Positions 32,597 to 43,387 of a DNA stretch of 64,000 nucleotides are shown here, in pieces; within the stretch, counting starts at the first letter, position 1, and each line of letters starts with the position of its first letter. The stretch covers positions 124,001 to 188,000 of the forward strand of contig LSRX01000365.1 of NCBI GenBank assembly GCA_001939145.1. The letters are read 5' to 3'. Under the pieces are notes generated by a model. The model had not been told where the DNA came from. It saw only the letters and a program-made list of their open reading frames with translations, and did not search any database. The stretch comes from Symbiodinium microadriaticum (lineage: Eukaryota; Sar; Dinophyceae; Suessiales; Symbiodiniaceae). The translations under genes were made by a program, and so were the position numbers.

Positions 32597-32697
32597 ACAA
32601 TTACCAATAGTATTCGTTGATTAGGCTTCCTATAATATAACTGTAACTATACCATAAAGGGGCCCAAAGCCCGATTTAATCACAAAGGCCCTATATC
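32597..32697 (-). mobile_element. Foldback element family B (reverse orientation)
   Basis: In reverse complement it reads ATATAGGGCCTTTGTGATTA, then GGGCTTTGGGCCCC, a TATAGTTACAGTTATA core, and TACTATTGGTAATTG. Its end lies only about two bases from the family A copy that follows, making a compound of two families. Confidence 0.65.
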
Positions 32698-32699
32698 GG

Positions 32700-32795
32700 A
32701 GGCTCCATTGTAGTTCCTGTTCGGGAGTACCTTTTCAGCATACAGGATTCGAAATATAACTTAACCCGCAAAAAGGAACTACCATGGATCCTATA
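32700..32795 (+). mobile_element. Foldback element family A
   Basis: GAGGCTCCATTGTAGTTCCT at the left and, in reverse complement, CCTATAGGATCCATGGTAGT at the right. AGGATTCGAAATATAA stands in the loop, as in other family A copies. Confidence 0.75.
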
Positions 32796-32799
32796 GGAA

Positions 32800-34199
32800 C
32801 AAACAGGCACAGAGGCGATCCTTTGCCGCTTGGAGGCACTTCTCCAGATCGGTACTGTCTTGATCGTGTGACAAGTCTCGAACCTCAACCCCCTTCTCTC
32901 CTCGGTAGCGGGTCTAGGGCTTCTTCTTGGTGCACTTCCAGGGCTTAGGGTTTTGCGTGTAGGGTCAAGGTTTTTTTGCTTGTTTGGGACTTCCGGTCCA
33001 GGGCTAGTCTCGGGGTGTTGTCGCAGAACAACGCATCCGCTGCGCGCCTTTGTTTTGGGCAGTGCACGTTGGAATCTGTTTTCACGAACTCTGGCTTCGG
33101 GGGTTTGGGGCGACGCGAGGACTGATTTAGGATAACTAGGGGCGGGGGGGGCCTGTTAAGTGCCCGTGCACGACTAATGTACACAAGCCTATTCCCAATA
33201 AGGTCGAACAACCCAGAAATGAACCTCTGCATTGCTTTGCTGGAAACAGTCATGACCCCAAGCAGAGCTTCAGTCACAGAGCGGCTGCCATTGCCATACC
33301 AACACCCCGAAACCCGGGAGCCCTGTGCCAAAGGAAACCCACACCCTGCCCACATACTCTCCACACCCACTCTCCTCAGCCTGAAGCTCCCAACCCGTGT
33401 TTCTCTGAAATGGGGACTTCTGTTGCTTAGGATGGGGCTTCGGGGCGGGCTGTTCTAAGGTGTGACCGCATGGAGACAAGAAGCAGGACTTGGTTAACTC
33501 TTCAGATTCCGATGTTTGATCAAGGAGCGATAAGCCTGAAGAACTGCTTCCGGCGCCGAATCGAAGTCTCCAACGATCCTGGCGTTTCGGGGATTGGGGG
33601 TTTCGGGAGTCTCTCGGAATGAACGGACCAGCGCATCAAATCTGTATGGGCAAAAACCAGCTGTTCATGTGTACATGTCTGCCTACTCATGTACGTAAAT
33701 GCATACATACATGGGTGTTGGCCGATCTTCCTTCTTGCACCAAATGGCACTTCCGTGTCCACTGTCACATGCCGTGCACAAGTGAGAAGTACCCGCTTAC
33801 TTACAAAACAGGATGATCTACCGCCACAAACATACATGCGTACAATCAGGTACTTGCAGATAGGACCCCTCGACATGAAACTCACGATTCAGAATCCCCC
33901 CGCGCACGTGCAGGAGAATAAGAAGCACACAGTGATAACATCATCGAGAACCATCAAACTCGCGACAGCTACTGCTGCTAGTAAGATTGCCTGGAGTATC
34001 TGTATTACCGAAACAGCGTGTATAGTTCACGTCTACGTGGGACTACAGTTACAAGGGACTCTGGTTACAAATTTTGCGACCTCCACATCCCCTCCAGTGA
34101 TAGTTATAGTATGGTCGTGGGACAATATAGTCGTATAGCAAGAACTGCAAGGGTGTATTAGTGCAACAGATTAGGTTTACGACCTCTATATTACCCAGA
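32800..34199. other. Stretch without a recognised gene
   Basis: TTTAGGG-like words at 32925-32970, a degenerate ACT/TGC-rich tract at 33925-34135, and several low-quality open frames on both strands (33177-33885). No exon supported. Confidence 0.45.
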
Positions 34200-34350
34200 G
34201 CCTAAACTTCCGTAAACCCTAAACTGCCCTAAAGCCCTAAAGTGCCCTAAACCCCAAACGTACCCTTAGTTAAGAAAGGCCCCTAAACCCTAAACTGCCC
34301 TAAATCCCGAACGTACCCCCTTTCACACCCCAAACCCTAAACCCTAAACC
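34200..34350 (-). repeat. CCCTAAA-rich tandem block
   Basis: Repeated AAACTGCCCTAAA and GAACGTACCC words with CCCTAAACCCTAAACCC. It is built as a loose tandem repeat of about 80 bp that contains the telomere-like heptamer. Confidence 0.8.
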
Positions 34351-34402
34351 CAAAAACACTAAAACCCAAAAATACCCAAAGCCGTAAACCCAACCCCGAA
34401 GC

Positions 34403-34448
34403 CCGGAAAGGATGCAGCCGAGGCTCAGGTCCGGGAGAAGCTCCGGGG
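34403..34448 (-). CDS. Mini-exon, Pro/Gly/Ser-rich
   Basis: Acceptor GTTCTTTTAGCCACAG, then 46 nt that, joined to the exon at 34734-34770 (phase 2 plus one base), read PGASPGPEPRLHPFR. A GC donor (TTCCGG|GCTTCGGGGTTGGG) follows. The phase match across the 285-nt intron supports both exons. That intron is full of CCCTAAA on the coding strand, including its 5' part, which is an exception to the usual TTTAGGG start. An alternative reading with an earlier acceptor gives GAKVLLATAPELLPDLS. Confidence 0.4.
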
Positions 34449-34495
34449 CTGTGGCTAAAAGAACCTTGGCACCTTGCAGGGGGGGTGGAGGGAGG

Positions 34496-34690
34496 GTTAG
34501 GGGTTTAGGGGGCCAGGAAGTTTTAGGGTTTAGGGGTTTAGGGCTCTTTTGTGCCTCCCACATGTTTAGTTGGTTTAGGGAGGGTTTTTTAGGGGATTTA
34601 GAGCTTTTCTGCCTCCCACCTAGCTAGGACGAGTTAGGATTCAGGGCTTATAGGTTTGGGGTTCAGGGATTCGGTGTTTAGGGGCTTAGG
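34496..34690 (+). repeat. TTTAGGG-variant cluster
   Basis: More than ten TTTAGGG, TTTAGGGG, TTCAGGG and TTAGGG words in one orientation between the two mini-exons. On the coding strand it is a CCCTAAA cluster filling the intron. Confidence 0.8.
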
Positions 34691-34733
34691 GTGTGGGTCG
34701 CACGATTCAGGGTGTAGTAGGGTCGAGGGTTAC

Positions 34734-34770
34734 CTTGGCACCCGGGTGGTCGAGGCTTTCGGCGCTTTCC
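34734..34770 (-). CDS. Mini-exon, Lys/Pro/Ala/Thr-rich
   Basis: Strong acceptor GTCTCTGCTTCCAAAG, then 37 nt reading KAPKASTTRVP, then a canonical donor CCAAG|GTAACC. CCCTAAAACC stands just upstream of the pyrimidine tract. Composition matches the other linker mini-exons between 39 and 58 kb, so I place it near the 3' end of that gene. Confidence 0.45.
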
Positions 34771-36079
34771 CTTTGGAAGCAGAGACGCGGGTTGGCGGCG
34801 GTTTTAGGGTTTAGGGTTTTTAGGGTTTTAGCATTTCAAGGTTTAAAAGTTTGGCGGGAGATCTGGAATTGGGCTTTCGGATCAAATATCCGGCATGATT
34901 GAGTGCTTGGGGTTGCATCTTGGGTTTGAAGGATTTGGGATCGTGGGAGTCGGGTTGAGGACATGCAGAGTCGAGATCGTGAGGCTGCTGCTGGGTTTGG
35001 GTTGGGAGTTCGGCATCCATCAAAATCTTCAGTCTCCGCCCCTCACCAACCGATATAAGAGCCTCAGTAGCTCACCAAGATCCCTGCAAACTAGACTTAC
35101 TTCCTTTGGTTGACCCTCAACATTAATTCACTTAGATACTTAGATCACTGATTTCTGCAATCCCATGCTTTATATAAAGACTTTTCGATCTTCAGACAAA
35201 GGCCTCGTTCAATAGGTTTCATTTAGCCTCGCACCACAGTATTGCAGTGACTTGCCCGTTTAAGCTGCTGAGGGGCCTCCATCTGCTACAATGTGCCTCC
35301 CAGTCATGGACCATGTAGCATCCAGCAGTTCACGCGACATGGGCGTGCTGAGAAGAATGAGGCCAAACTTGTCCTTGGCCAGCAGCTTCTTGGGACTTAG
35401 GGTCGGCATCACTACACCCGGACTTTTCGGGTGTGCGGCGGGGGATGGTCCCCAAGTTCATACTTCTACGAGGGCTTTCTCCACGAGAACGGTCGAAAGC
35501 CGGACCTTCTGAAGCCCTGCGCCATCAGACCCCATCCTACAACCTAACTGCAAGAACCGAACACCCGAAGTCCAATGCCGGGAGGCCACCTCAAAGCGTA
35601 AATTCAACCAGAATCCCGGATCCCCTATGGTCCTCCAAACCAAGCCCGGAACCCCGCGGCACAATTCATTGCAATATAAGGGCAAGAATAGAAAGAATCA
35701 GACATATGGACGAGAGATAGAAAGAACCAAATAGAGATAGAGAGAAGGCAAAAACATAATATCGATAGAAATATCTGGATCTGTCAGGTGTCATCATTTC
35801 TCTGTGTTTCCGAATTGGGAAGGTCCTGCATATATAGGAAATATCTGAACAAATATGCGGGCAAGTTTTATTTTAGATATAAACTATATAAATACTGTAT
35901 ACCGAATTTACCAGATATTCCAAAGCGACGAAGCGCACAGATCACCATCACATGAATGGTAACCGTCCTCACAAATGCAACAATGAGGTTCACAACGATA
36001 GTAACAGCATCAGAACAAAGGAGAATCATGATCAAAACTCACCCATCCCTAAACCCTAAACCCCTAACCGTTGCTTAGC

Positions 36080-36177
36080 CTGGCAGCTGCCACTGTGCCC
36101 AGACCGCCGCCCTCTTCGCCGTGCCGCCAGGGAAGGGCCGCCCAGGTCCAGTCGATAAATGCGGCATCTTTGTGGGC
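36080..36177 (-). CDS. Candidate exon in a CCCTAAA-island-TTTAGGG setting
   Basis: The minus strand is open in two frames: AHKDAAFIDWTWAALPWRHG (start phase 0) or the Pro-rich PTKMPHLSTGPGRPFPGGTA (start phase 2). A GC donor follows (GCTGCCAG|GCTAAGCAACGGTTAGGGG). Upstream on the coding strand there are three CCCTAAA units before a weak acceptor (CATGTCGGAG). The Pro-rich frame would fit the neighbouring mini-exons. The choice cannot be made from sequence alone. Confidence 0.4.
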
Positions 36178-36202
36178 CTCCGACATGGGTGGTTGTCCAA
36201 TT

Positions 36203-36231
36203 TAGGGGTTTAGGGTTTAGGGTTTAGGGTT
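36203..36231 (+). repeat. TTTAGGG array (four units)
   Basis: TTTAGGGG followed by three clean TTTAGGG units. It pairs with CCCTAAACCCCTAACC at 36053-36068 across the candidate exon. Confidence 0.9.
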
Positions 36232-36305
36232 GTTTAATACAGGGTCGCTTTGTAGTCCTTAAAAACAAAGTCGATGTAAGGATTCTATATTAGGGTGCTA
36301 TATCA

Positions 36306-36392
36306 TATGGGTAGTTCTCTAGAGGGTCCCTTCTTAAGTCCCCAAAATGGCATCCTTATGAACAGGATCCGAATCTAGAGAATTATCCACAT
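36306..36392 (+). mobile_element. Foldback element family C
   Basis: Left ATATGGGTAGTTCTCTAGAG; right in reverse complement ATGTGGATAATTCTCTAGAT. Interior GGGTCCCTTCTTAAGTCCCC as in the other copies. Confidence 0.75.
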
Positions 36393-36949
36393 TCTTGTAG
36401 GGATTGTTTGGGTGTGGTGGGTTTCGGGTTGCTGATACTTGGGAGAGCTGTGCAGGCTCAAATGACAAGGGCTTGTGGAACTAGATGCAGTCGCTGGTGC
36501 TTGGCTGTAGGATTTGTTGTTAGAGGTCTGAGGGAAGGGGTTTTGTAGTGCTCTGTCGGGTCGGGCATCCGTGTGGGGCTGCAGCATGTAGTTGGGTAAG
36601 GTTCTGTCAGGTTCTATAGGGGTAATGTAGGGTTCTATCTGACTTGTGCCTGAATTCGTCTTCTTACTCTTATAACTGGAGGCAAGTAACGTTACTGACT
36701 ATTGAGGCCCTATAATTCTATAATATGAGAGTGGACTCGTGATTATTCTGTAATCTAGGGTAGGGGGTTCCGGGGCTCCAGGGGCGCTGCCTGTGCCTGC
36801 TCGGCCATAGTCGCCCGGCGCCTCTGCAATGCCGAGCCGAAGCCACGAGGAACACAACGCCCTCTCCTCCAGACTTTGGGAAGGGGGTTCTGTTTCGGAT
36901 TTCGGAATTTATTTTTGGGCACGCCAGGGTTGACGATTCTGTTTCTTTA

Positions 36950-37070
36950 AACCCTAAACCGCTAAACCCTAACCCCCAAACCCTTAACCCTAAAACCCCT
37001 TAACCCTAAAACCCCTGACCCCTAAACCCCCCTGACCCCTAAACCCCTGACCCCCTAAAACCCTAAAGTC
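36950..37070 (-). repeat. CCCTAAA-variant array
   Basis: About twelve units of CCCTAAACC, CCCTTAACC and CCCCTGACC. A GC-rich island of about 90 bp (37075-37160) separates it from the opposite-orientation array at 37165-37288. On the minus strand the island can be read TEQASSLEGRGLRSTP, weakly exon-like. Confidence 0.85.
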
Positions 37071-37159
37071 AGGAAGGCCTCTAGGGCCTAGTGGTGTGGA
37101 TCTAAGGCCTCGGCCTTCGAGGCTCGAGGCTTGTTCAGTCTCAGAGGCTTTAGGGCTTC

Positions 37160-37288
37160 AGCCAAAGGGTTTAGGGGTTTGGGTTTTAGGGTTTCAGGGT
37201 TTAGGGTTTATAGGCCCTAGGGGGTTCAGGTTTTAAGGGTTTAGGTTTAGGGTTTTAGGGGTTTAGGGTTTAGGTTTATAGGGTTCAG
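37160..37288 (+). repeat. TTTAGGG-variant array
   Basis: About thirteen units, TTTAGGG with TTTAGGGG, TTTCAGGG, TTTATAGG and TTTTAGGG variants. It mirrors the array at 36950-37070. Confidence 0.85.
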
Positions 37289-37511
37289 ATCTTCAGCCGT
37301 AAAGCGAGACCTTCAACAGGAGGTCCTGGCGTTCGGGGGCACGAAGGGCTTCAGGACCTCTTTAGAGCCTCGGGCGTCTACTGTCCGCTTACCGTACAAA
37401 AGACCTTTCAACAAATCCCAATGAGTCGGGAGCACAAACCGACCTCGTAGACAGGTGGTCTGGTGACGAAGCTCTGGGTGCGGGAAGCTGTAGTTGATTC
37501 TCAAAGAACAC

Positions 37512-37580
37512 TACCTTAAACTATGGGAAATATGGTATATTCCTTCTTATAGGTAATGCAGGATCTGTCTCGTCAACCGT
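37512..37580 (-). mobile_element. Foldback element family D, half copy
   Basis: In reverse complement it starts ACGGTTGACGAGACAGATCC, then TGCATTACC, GGAATATACCA and CCCATAGTTTAAGG, and then stops, lacking the second arm found in 54263-54373. Confidence 0.65.
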
Positions 37581-39060
37581 ATCGTGAAGATTATCAACAT
37601 CAGCTGCTCTCTTGGAGGAGGTGTAGAAGCAGCTTCAGGTCTTCCTTGCGGTACGCCCACAAGAGTTGCAATACCTCCGGCATGTTCACACTCGCAGACC
37701 TTATTCAGATGGACCCTGGCAGCGAACATCTCCCTATACCATGATCGCAAACCCATAAAAGTTGGACACCGGACTAAGGACCAATAGTGCTGAGATACCT
37801 TATACAGTACTCTTATAAAGGATGGAGGCTATTGGGTTTCCGACTCATGGGCTTCTATAGATACTACCAACCATGAAACGCACGGTCGGTCAAAGACAGA
37901 CGAGCCGAAGCGAGCGTTACGGGGATTGTCCCGACCCGAATCTCCCAAGCCCGAGACGAACCTTCAAACTGGGACCAGCTGAAGGTTGAGAGATCAGGAT
38001 CTAGTACGAGTTCTGAAATTGCATCTGGTCTCGCGCACTTGCAGGAACCTTTGCATGAAAATTCTGAAACCGGCCGGCCCTCTCTCAAGCCAAACAGCCG
38101 GAAATCCTGAACCCCCCCCCCCCAGAAAGACTCTACAAGACCCTCTGTGCTCCTCCAACAACGTCCCTGGCGTCGAAGCAGGGTGGCCATTTCCCGAGCG
38201 CCGGTTTCGGGGCTTGAGCACAGCATGCAGGCAGTGCTGAAAGCATGAGCCTGAGTGTATTTACTCTCCGCAGCTAACGACGTGACAACTACTGCCAACC
38301 CATCACGGCAGCGACTGCATTATCGCTGCGTCGGCATCGAATACGAAATCTGGCACTACTGCTTGTAGTCCATGCACAAGTGTTCCCAATACTGCCGCCA
38401 CCCCGGATCGACCCCATCACCGGCCCTACCCTAGTCTTCTTCTTCTCCTCCTCCTCCTCGTCCTCCTATTTCTTCAGGTACAACAAGGGCGACGTCTACA
38501 AAGACTGCGATGACTTCTACAACTGTTGCTGCAGCCGCAGCTTCGAAAATAGTTTGAAAGTGAAGAGCAGCAAAAACAACAGCACTTGCAAGAAGATGAC
38601 CCAGGGGCGGTGCTTCCTTACCTAAGCAGTTGCGGAGGCCAGTCTAACTTGAGTTGATGACTGCAGGTAAGCAAAGCCGCTCACGCATGAAAGCTTACTA
38701 AGCTGACTAGATCATGTCGCCGTCCTTCTGCGACACCTCGACAGGTGTGGTACTCTGTGGAGCCGCCTTGTTTGTACTGCTTCGCGTTGTGGACGCCTGG
38801 AGGCTCCAAACCGAGGGTCCCATCATGGTGAACTCTTATCCGAGAGCTGGCGGCGTGAGTTAGGACAACACGACTCATGCTCCGAACGCGTCTTCCGCAT
38901 TGATGATGGCACAATGCTTACAAACTATTGAGCCCTAAACCCTGAACCCCTAAACCCTAAATGACTATTGCTATCGTCAGCCGTAAGCCGTGAGCCCTTT
39001 TGGGACGTCGGCCTTGAGGTTCAATAGTTGCAGGTGTGCGCCAGAAGAGGTCTGCGTTCA
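37581..39060. other. Stretch with only weak exon signals
   Basis: A CTC/TCC microsatellite-like tract lies at 38437-38475. Degenerate ACTACTGC words occur around 38340-38560. CCCTAAACCCTGAACCCC at 38936-38958 and TTTAGGG at 39070-39115 enclose a minus-strand segment readable as LQLLNLKADVPKGLTAYG, an island of the usual type but with weak splice sites. Confidence 0.4.
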
Positions 39061-39456
39061 GGGGTGTAGAGGTTTAGGGTTTAGGGGTGTAAAGGTTTAT
39101 AGGGTTTAGGGCTAGGGTCTGTTTGGGGATCCAACATGATGCTGCAATTGCGGTCGGCTTGGCTGTAAGAACGGGATGCAAACACGCCGTTGCAATTTTG
39201 GGAAAGATCCTCAGCTGTTTCATAATGCTCTGCAGAATGCCACCCTTTGCCCATCACAATCTACGAACTCTGACATCGCCGTAGCCAAACCTTACCGGAA
39301 TCTCAGCCGCCGAAAAAATCTTGAACACCCCAAACCCCGAACAGCTAGAGTCTGCATCGCTAACCCCTTTTTGAACGAGGTCTCTCTGAAGTGCCTCCAA
39401 GCTGCCCGCCTCGTCCCCTAAACCCTAAACCCAATCCAGATCCCGAAGCCCAAGAC

Positions 39457-39537
39457 CCCTCTCTCCTTCTCTGCCGCCGTGGAGGGCGCTGCCGCAGCTG
39501 GAGCTTTGTTGCTGCTTGTGCTGGGGGCGGCTGCAGC
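39457..39537 (-). CDS. Mini-exon, Ala/Pro/Ser/Thr-rich
   Basis: The minus strand reads AAAAPSTSSNKAPAAAAPST, then AAEKER, with strong GC bias. Several AG acceptors are possible (GGGCTGCAG at 39538 or the C-rich GCCGCCCCCAG at 39521). A GT donor (GAGAGGG|GTCTTGGGC) is followed within 30 nt by GGGTTTAGGGTTTAGGGG. It is the same low-complexity linker style as 9241-9291, 42929-42975 and 57904-57968. The plus-strand reading (poly Ala/Leu) is antisense. Confidence 0.5.
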
Positions 39538-39565
39538 CTGCAGCCCAAAAACTCAGACAGAGCCG

Positions 39566-39660
39566 ATCCCTGGGGGTCCATGTATCCAAGGCCTTAAAGT
39601 AGTCCCTATATTGGTACTTTGGGGCCAAAGTATCTGGGTACATGGACCCTTTAGGGAATG
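39566..39660 (+). mobile_element. Foldback element family G, intact copy
   Basis: Left GGGGGTCCATGTATCCAAGG; right in reverse complement AAGGGTCCATGTACCCAGAT. The inner arms GGCCTTAAAGT and ACTTTGGGGCC also pair. It lies just upstream of the exon at 39457-39537 on the coding strand, inside the intron. Confidence 0.8.
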
Positions 39661-40649
39661 AGCCTGGAGAATCTCAGTATTTAGGCTTTAGATTTGAGTT
39701 TTGGGGGGGGCTTCAGGTGCTCTGGGGGCTGGGAGTCGGGATGAACTGCACCGTTTAGGGTTTGGGATCTGATTCATTAAGCCTTATAGGGTTCAGGCAT
39801 TCCAGTTTGGACATCTCGGAGTATTCAGCTGAGGCTGGCTTGTGCCCGGCCGGGGATGACATCCCAAATGCTGATGCCTTGAACCATCAATGCTCATTGA
39901 TGCCCTAAACCCTGAACTCTCATGAGTTTACGGTTTACCTGCTGATATCCTCAAAACGTAAGCCCACCTATAGACTGAAAAAGCGCTGCTGCCTGATCCC
40001 TAAACCCTCCAAGCCCGGCTTCATGGAGGCACAAGCGGAACAAACTACAGATGTCAGGCGAAGGGTGTCGGGACGTGTCGAGAGGTAGGGATCCTTAACA
40101 GGTGATAAAAATGTGTCTTGCCAGAATAAGGGGTATTGAGCTCTTTCAACATGTAATGGCGCGTTCCTCTCAAGGAATGCGGCACCCCAAACAACAATAA
40201 AACCCTTCATAAGAATGCCTTTTGCAAAGCCCTAAATCTGTTTCGGGCCCTGTTGCAGGTTCCATGGGGGCGTAAGGCAAGCTGCGAGGCCTTGAGTCCT
40301 TTTCGGCTTTTGGTCCCGTAGACCCCAAAAACATATATTATTAAGGAATATGCCTTAAGCTAGAAAAGGAAAATTAAAAACCCAATATGAATTAAGGTAT
40401 GTATTCCTAAATTATAGCAGGAAGCCTAACATTCCTGAGTTAAGGAAGTGTAGAGTCTCCGAGGAATGTGATGAGCCAATCGATGCTGAACGAAGATATG
40501 CCTTTCAGAGCCAAAGCAGCTAGAGGGCTTGACGAGTCAAATGCGCGAAGGTCACTGCGGTACTGCAGAGGCCGTATAATTAGAATAGAGTTTCTTTACG
40601 GGTTCGTTTAAAGGCTTCGATAAGGGTTACTATTAATAAGGGTTTGATG
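39661..40649. other. Stretch without a recognised gene
   Basis: Single telomere-like words of both orientations, a lone family E end (AATAAGGGGTATTGAGCTC at 40126), an AT-rich inverted segment at 40338-40420 (AAGGAATATGCCTTAA), and the left end of another family B copy (AGGCCGTATAATTAGAATAG) at 40569. Confidence 0.5.
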
Positions 40650-40805
40650 TAAAGGGCCTGAGTGATTCGAATGGGGTTTTGGTGTAAGTTCTACTATAAC
40701 CATAGTAAGCAACCCCAAAAACATTGGGTTGTGGCGTATGTTCTACTATAGCCAGAAGAAGCAACCCCGAAAACACTACTGGTAATTCTTGAGGCCCCCA
40801 TAGTA
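40650..40805 (+). mobile_element. Foldback element family B with internal duplication
   Basis: AAGGGCCTGAGTGATTCGAA at the left and GGTAATTCTTGAGGCCCCCA at the right. The interior TTCTACTATA...AGCAACCCC(A/G)AAAACA block is present twice (about 40689 and 40741), making this copy about 50 bp longer than its relatives. Confidence 0.7.
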
Positions 40806-41314
40806 CCCCAGAAGAATCTGTCCACCTGTCTTTGATGGCGAAGCTGCAGCTGAAGCTACAACAGGGAAACCCACTCAAAGCACATAAGCCCAGAAGCCGT
40901 CGGCAGGTCCTTGTATATGGCACCCGAAATGCTACTGCTACAGGAACGACATTCCCAATCCCAAACCAAAGACGACACCGTGGACCCAAAATGCACCAGA
41001 GCAAGGCCTGCGGTTGCTTCTTGCCCGCGTTCTTTTTTCCCGGCACCTGTGGACATGATCTCTCCAAAATCGTGCATAAATGCACCGTGGTCATCATGCA
41101 CATTGAAGGCAGTTTCAACTCTCGGTCCGTACATCCATACCTCACTCATGCATATAATATATACCGGCATACTTACATGTGCGCATACATCCGCTGACGG
41201 TATGCACATATCTTTTCCAGCGTTCGAAAATACTAACTCGTTCTGAAACGAGAAACCACGAGAACGAGGCTGAGATCGAGCTTGGAACCAAAACGATTGA
41301 AAAAACATCGAGGC

Positions 41315-41393
41315 GTAATATAGGGCCCTAATTACCTATACTATTTGGGGGGTTCCTTATTATAACTATAGTACCTACATTATGCCAAACCCC
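41315..41393 (-). mobile_element. Foldback element family B (reverse orientation)
   Basis: AATATAGGGCCCTAATTACC, then GGGGGGTTCCTTATTATAAC and TATAGTACC, the family B right half read backwards. The outer end near GCCAAACCCCTT is worn. Confidence 0.65.
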
Positions 41394-41906
41394 TTGTTGC
41401 ATCAAGGTTTCGTAGTCTCGCCTGGAAATGGTACGCAAAACTCTGCACCATGAACTGGCCCTGAACCCTCTCTAGACGACCCTACCTCAGCCCGAAAAAA
41501 ACTCCCTGGTCAGGAGCCCTAAATTATTGCAGCTTGCTTAGTCTTAGCCCTAGGGCTCAGGCATACAATCCGTACATCCTGGACTCTAAACCCTCCATCC
41601 CGAAATTACATCCCGAAACTTCAACCCTGCAGCTTGAACCGTGAACTCTGCACCCCAAGCTTAAATAAGAAACACCCCCTCCCTTACTAAATACTCGTCG
41701 CCGTCTGCTACAGAGCCCCAAACCAGTCGCCAGGGCAATGACACTGAAATTCCTTCAGAATCGCAGTTTTTTTAGGAGTCGACTTAGGGCAGTGCGGGGT
41801 TGAGGGGGGTGTCGGGCTGAAGGATAGTGTTTCTTTACCTAAATGAACAACGGGCTCGGGTTTAGAGTAGCTGTTAGGGGTCGCCCGCGCCCTTCCCTTT
41901 GATAGC

Positions 41907-41948
41907 CTGCATCCACGGGTCGCCGCCGCTGTCCCAGGGGTCTGCATC
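41907..41948 (-). CDS. DPW mini-exon 2
   Basis: Excellent acceptor TGCATTTTTCTTCCAG, then 42 nt (14 codons, phase 0/0) reading DADPWDSGGDPWMQ, then a GC donor ATGCAG|GCTATC. If read through instead, the frame continues AIKGKGAGDP and stops at 41874, so it could also be a terminal exon. Its twin is the 48-nt exon at 48336-48383. DPW triplets are known from clathrin-adaptor binding regions of epsins, but dinoflagellate proteins of other kinds may carry them; function is not assigned. Confidence 0.6.
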
Positions 41949-42633
41949 CTGGAAGAAAAATGCAGGAAATGTCACGTTAAGGTCTGTGGTAAAGGAGAGC
42001 TTTAGATTAAGATCTCCCAAAAAAATCACCTGGCTACCGATGCAAGAACGAGCCTTTGCAAGGCATCCTGACCCAGAGCAGTCCCCCTAGTCTTCGTCAC
42101 AACTTCCATCATAAGAAGAGAGCACTGCTTTGGTTCGTAGAGATTGAAGGAGTCCGGTCTCCAACAAGATCTTGCACAAAGTACTCCATCGTATGTGTTT
42201 CCATGCAGGTGCTTGGTACGGCTTGGGCTTTGGGGTTTCATAAAGCTTAAAGGATTTCCATCCGGTCTCATAGGGTTTCTGCAGGGTTGCTATAAGGAAA
42301 CTTAAATGGAAGGTACTGAAGGGCATTATGAAGAGGCACTTTGAGGGTTTTAATTACATGGGTTACTATCCTGCCAAACTGTACACTGGGTTACTATAAG
42401 TATATACAGGGGGATAGGGGCTTTCCGATATGTATTGCGAACGGCCTCGCGGCATCCCGCCCGCGAACCCGGCTCAGTTCTCGAAACATGACAAACGACA
42501 CTGACAGGGTTTGGGGTTGAGGGTTTGCGGTACGCTGAAACCCAAAGACACTAAAAACAAACAGACCTCCTGTACACCACGAAGCCTTAACCTTATCAAT
42601 CCTGTACAACATGACCCCTTAACCGGTTCGACA

Positions 42634-42653
42634 ATACACACACACACACACCC
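42634..42653. repeat. (AC)n microsatellite
   Basis: About nine AC dinucleotides. It is followed to 42900 by a pyrimidine-rich CCCT/TCCC stretch with no reliable exon. Confidence 0.9.
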
Positions 42654-42928
42654 TACACACGGTAAAGTTTACACTACTGACCTCCAGGCCCAACATCCCC
42701 TGAGCCAGAGCTTTGTGTTGTCTTCGAACCCATGTATCTAAATTTCACATCCCTGAACCTCCCCCTCTCTCTCCCCTCCAGTTCTCATCATATCGAACCC
42801 TCCCAGAACCCTGCAGTATCAGCAAGCCCTCCCAATCCAGTATTGACCCCTCAAAAACCTACCAAAACACCTTCCCAATCCATTACTTGAACCCTTGAAC
42901 ACCTCCCAAACAAAACTGCTCGAGGCGC

Positions 42929-42975
42929 CTGGGCTGCCGTGGCTTTCGGCGCGGGCGTGGACGGCGGCTTCGGGC
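42929..42975 (-). CDS. Mini-exon, Pro/Ala/Thr/Lys-rich
   Basis: Acceptor AACCCTAAGCCCAG (telomere-like directly at the acceptor), then 47 nt (two bases plus 15 codons) reading PKPPSTPAPKATAAQ, then a GC donor CCCAG|GCGCCTCG. The exon at 49188-49234 has the same length, the same phases and the same ending (AAQ), which strongly suggests internal exon duplication in one gene. Confidence 0.55.
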
Positions 42976-43339
42976 CTGGGCTTAGGGTTTGGGGTTTTTA
43001 AGGGCCTCAGGGTTTAGGCTTTCAGTTTCAGCTTCACTGTGCCATTGGCAGGTTTGGGTGCTCAGACATTTTTGGGTTCCTTCCTGCCTTTGTTTAGGGT
43101 TTCAGGTTTCAAAGGACAGTTTTTACTCAGTGTAACCATGGGACTTTGGGCCCTAATCTGGATTCAAGGCTGAGGATTCGGGAGGGTTTGAAGCTTCAGG
43201 GTTGATTTTGGCTGTGAGTTTAAGCTGTTCGTTCGTCGGGTCTCAAAGCCTAGAGGTTCAGGAAATAACCCTAAACCGAAACCCTAAACCCCGAACCCCT
43301 CAATTTTACACCCCTACTAAAGAAAAGGAAATCGAGTCC

Positions 43340-43387
43340 CTGCGCTGTTGGGCTTCGGACTATTTGGTTTTTCTCCGGGTCTGCAAG
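43340..43387 (-). CDS. Mini-exon, 16 codons
   Basis: Acceptor CCCTGACTGAG, then 48 nt (phase 0/0) reading LADPEKNQIVRSPTAQ. The donor would be non-canonical (GCGCAG|GGACTC, or G|GA type, which dinoflagellates use at times). TTTAGGG words follow about 40 nt on. Its length and phases equal those of the DPW exon at 48336-48383. Confidence 0.4.

Noticed and set aside
41874-41906. Read-through of the DPW exon to a stop (AIKGKGAGDP) as the protein C-terminus
   Set aside because: Possible, but the GC donor at the same place as in its twin exon favours splicing; kept only as an alternative in the feature.
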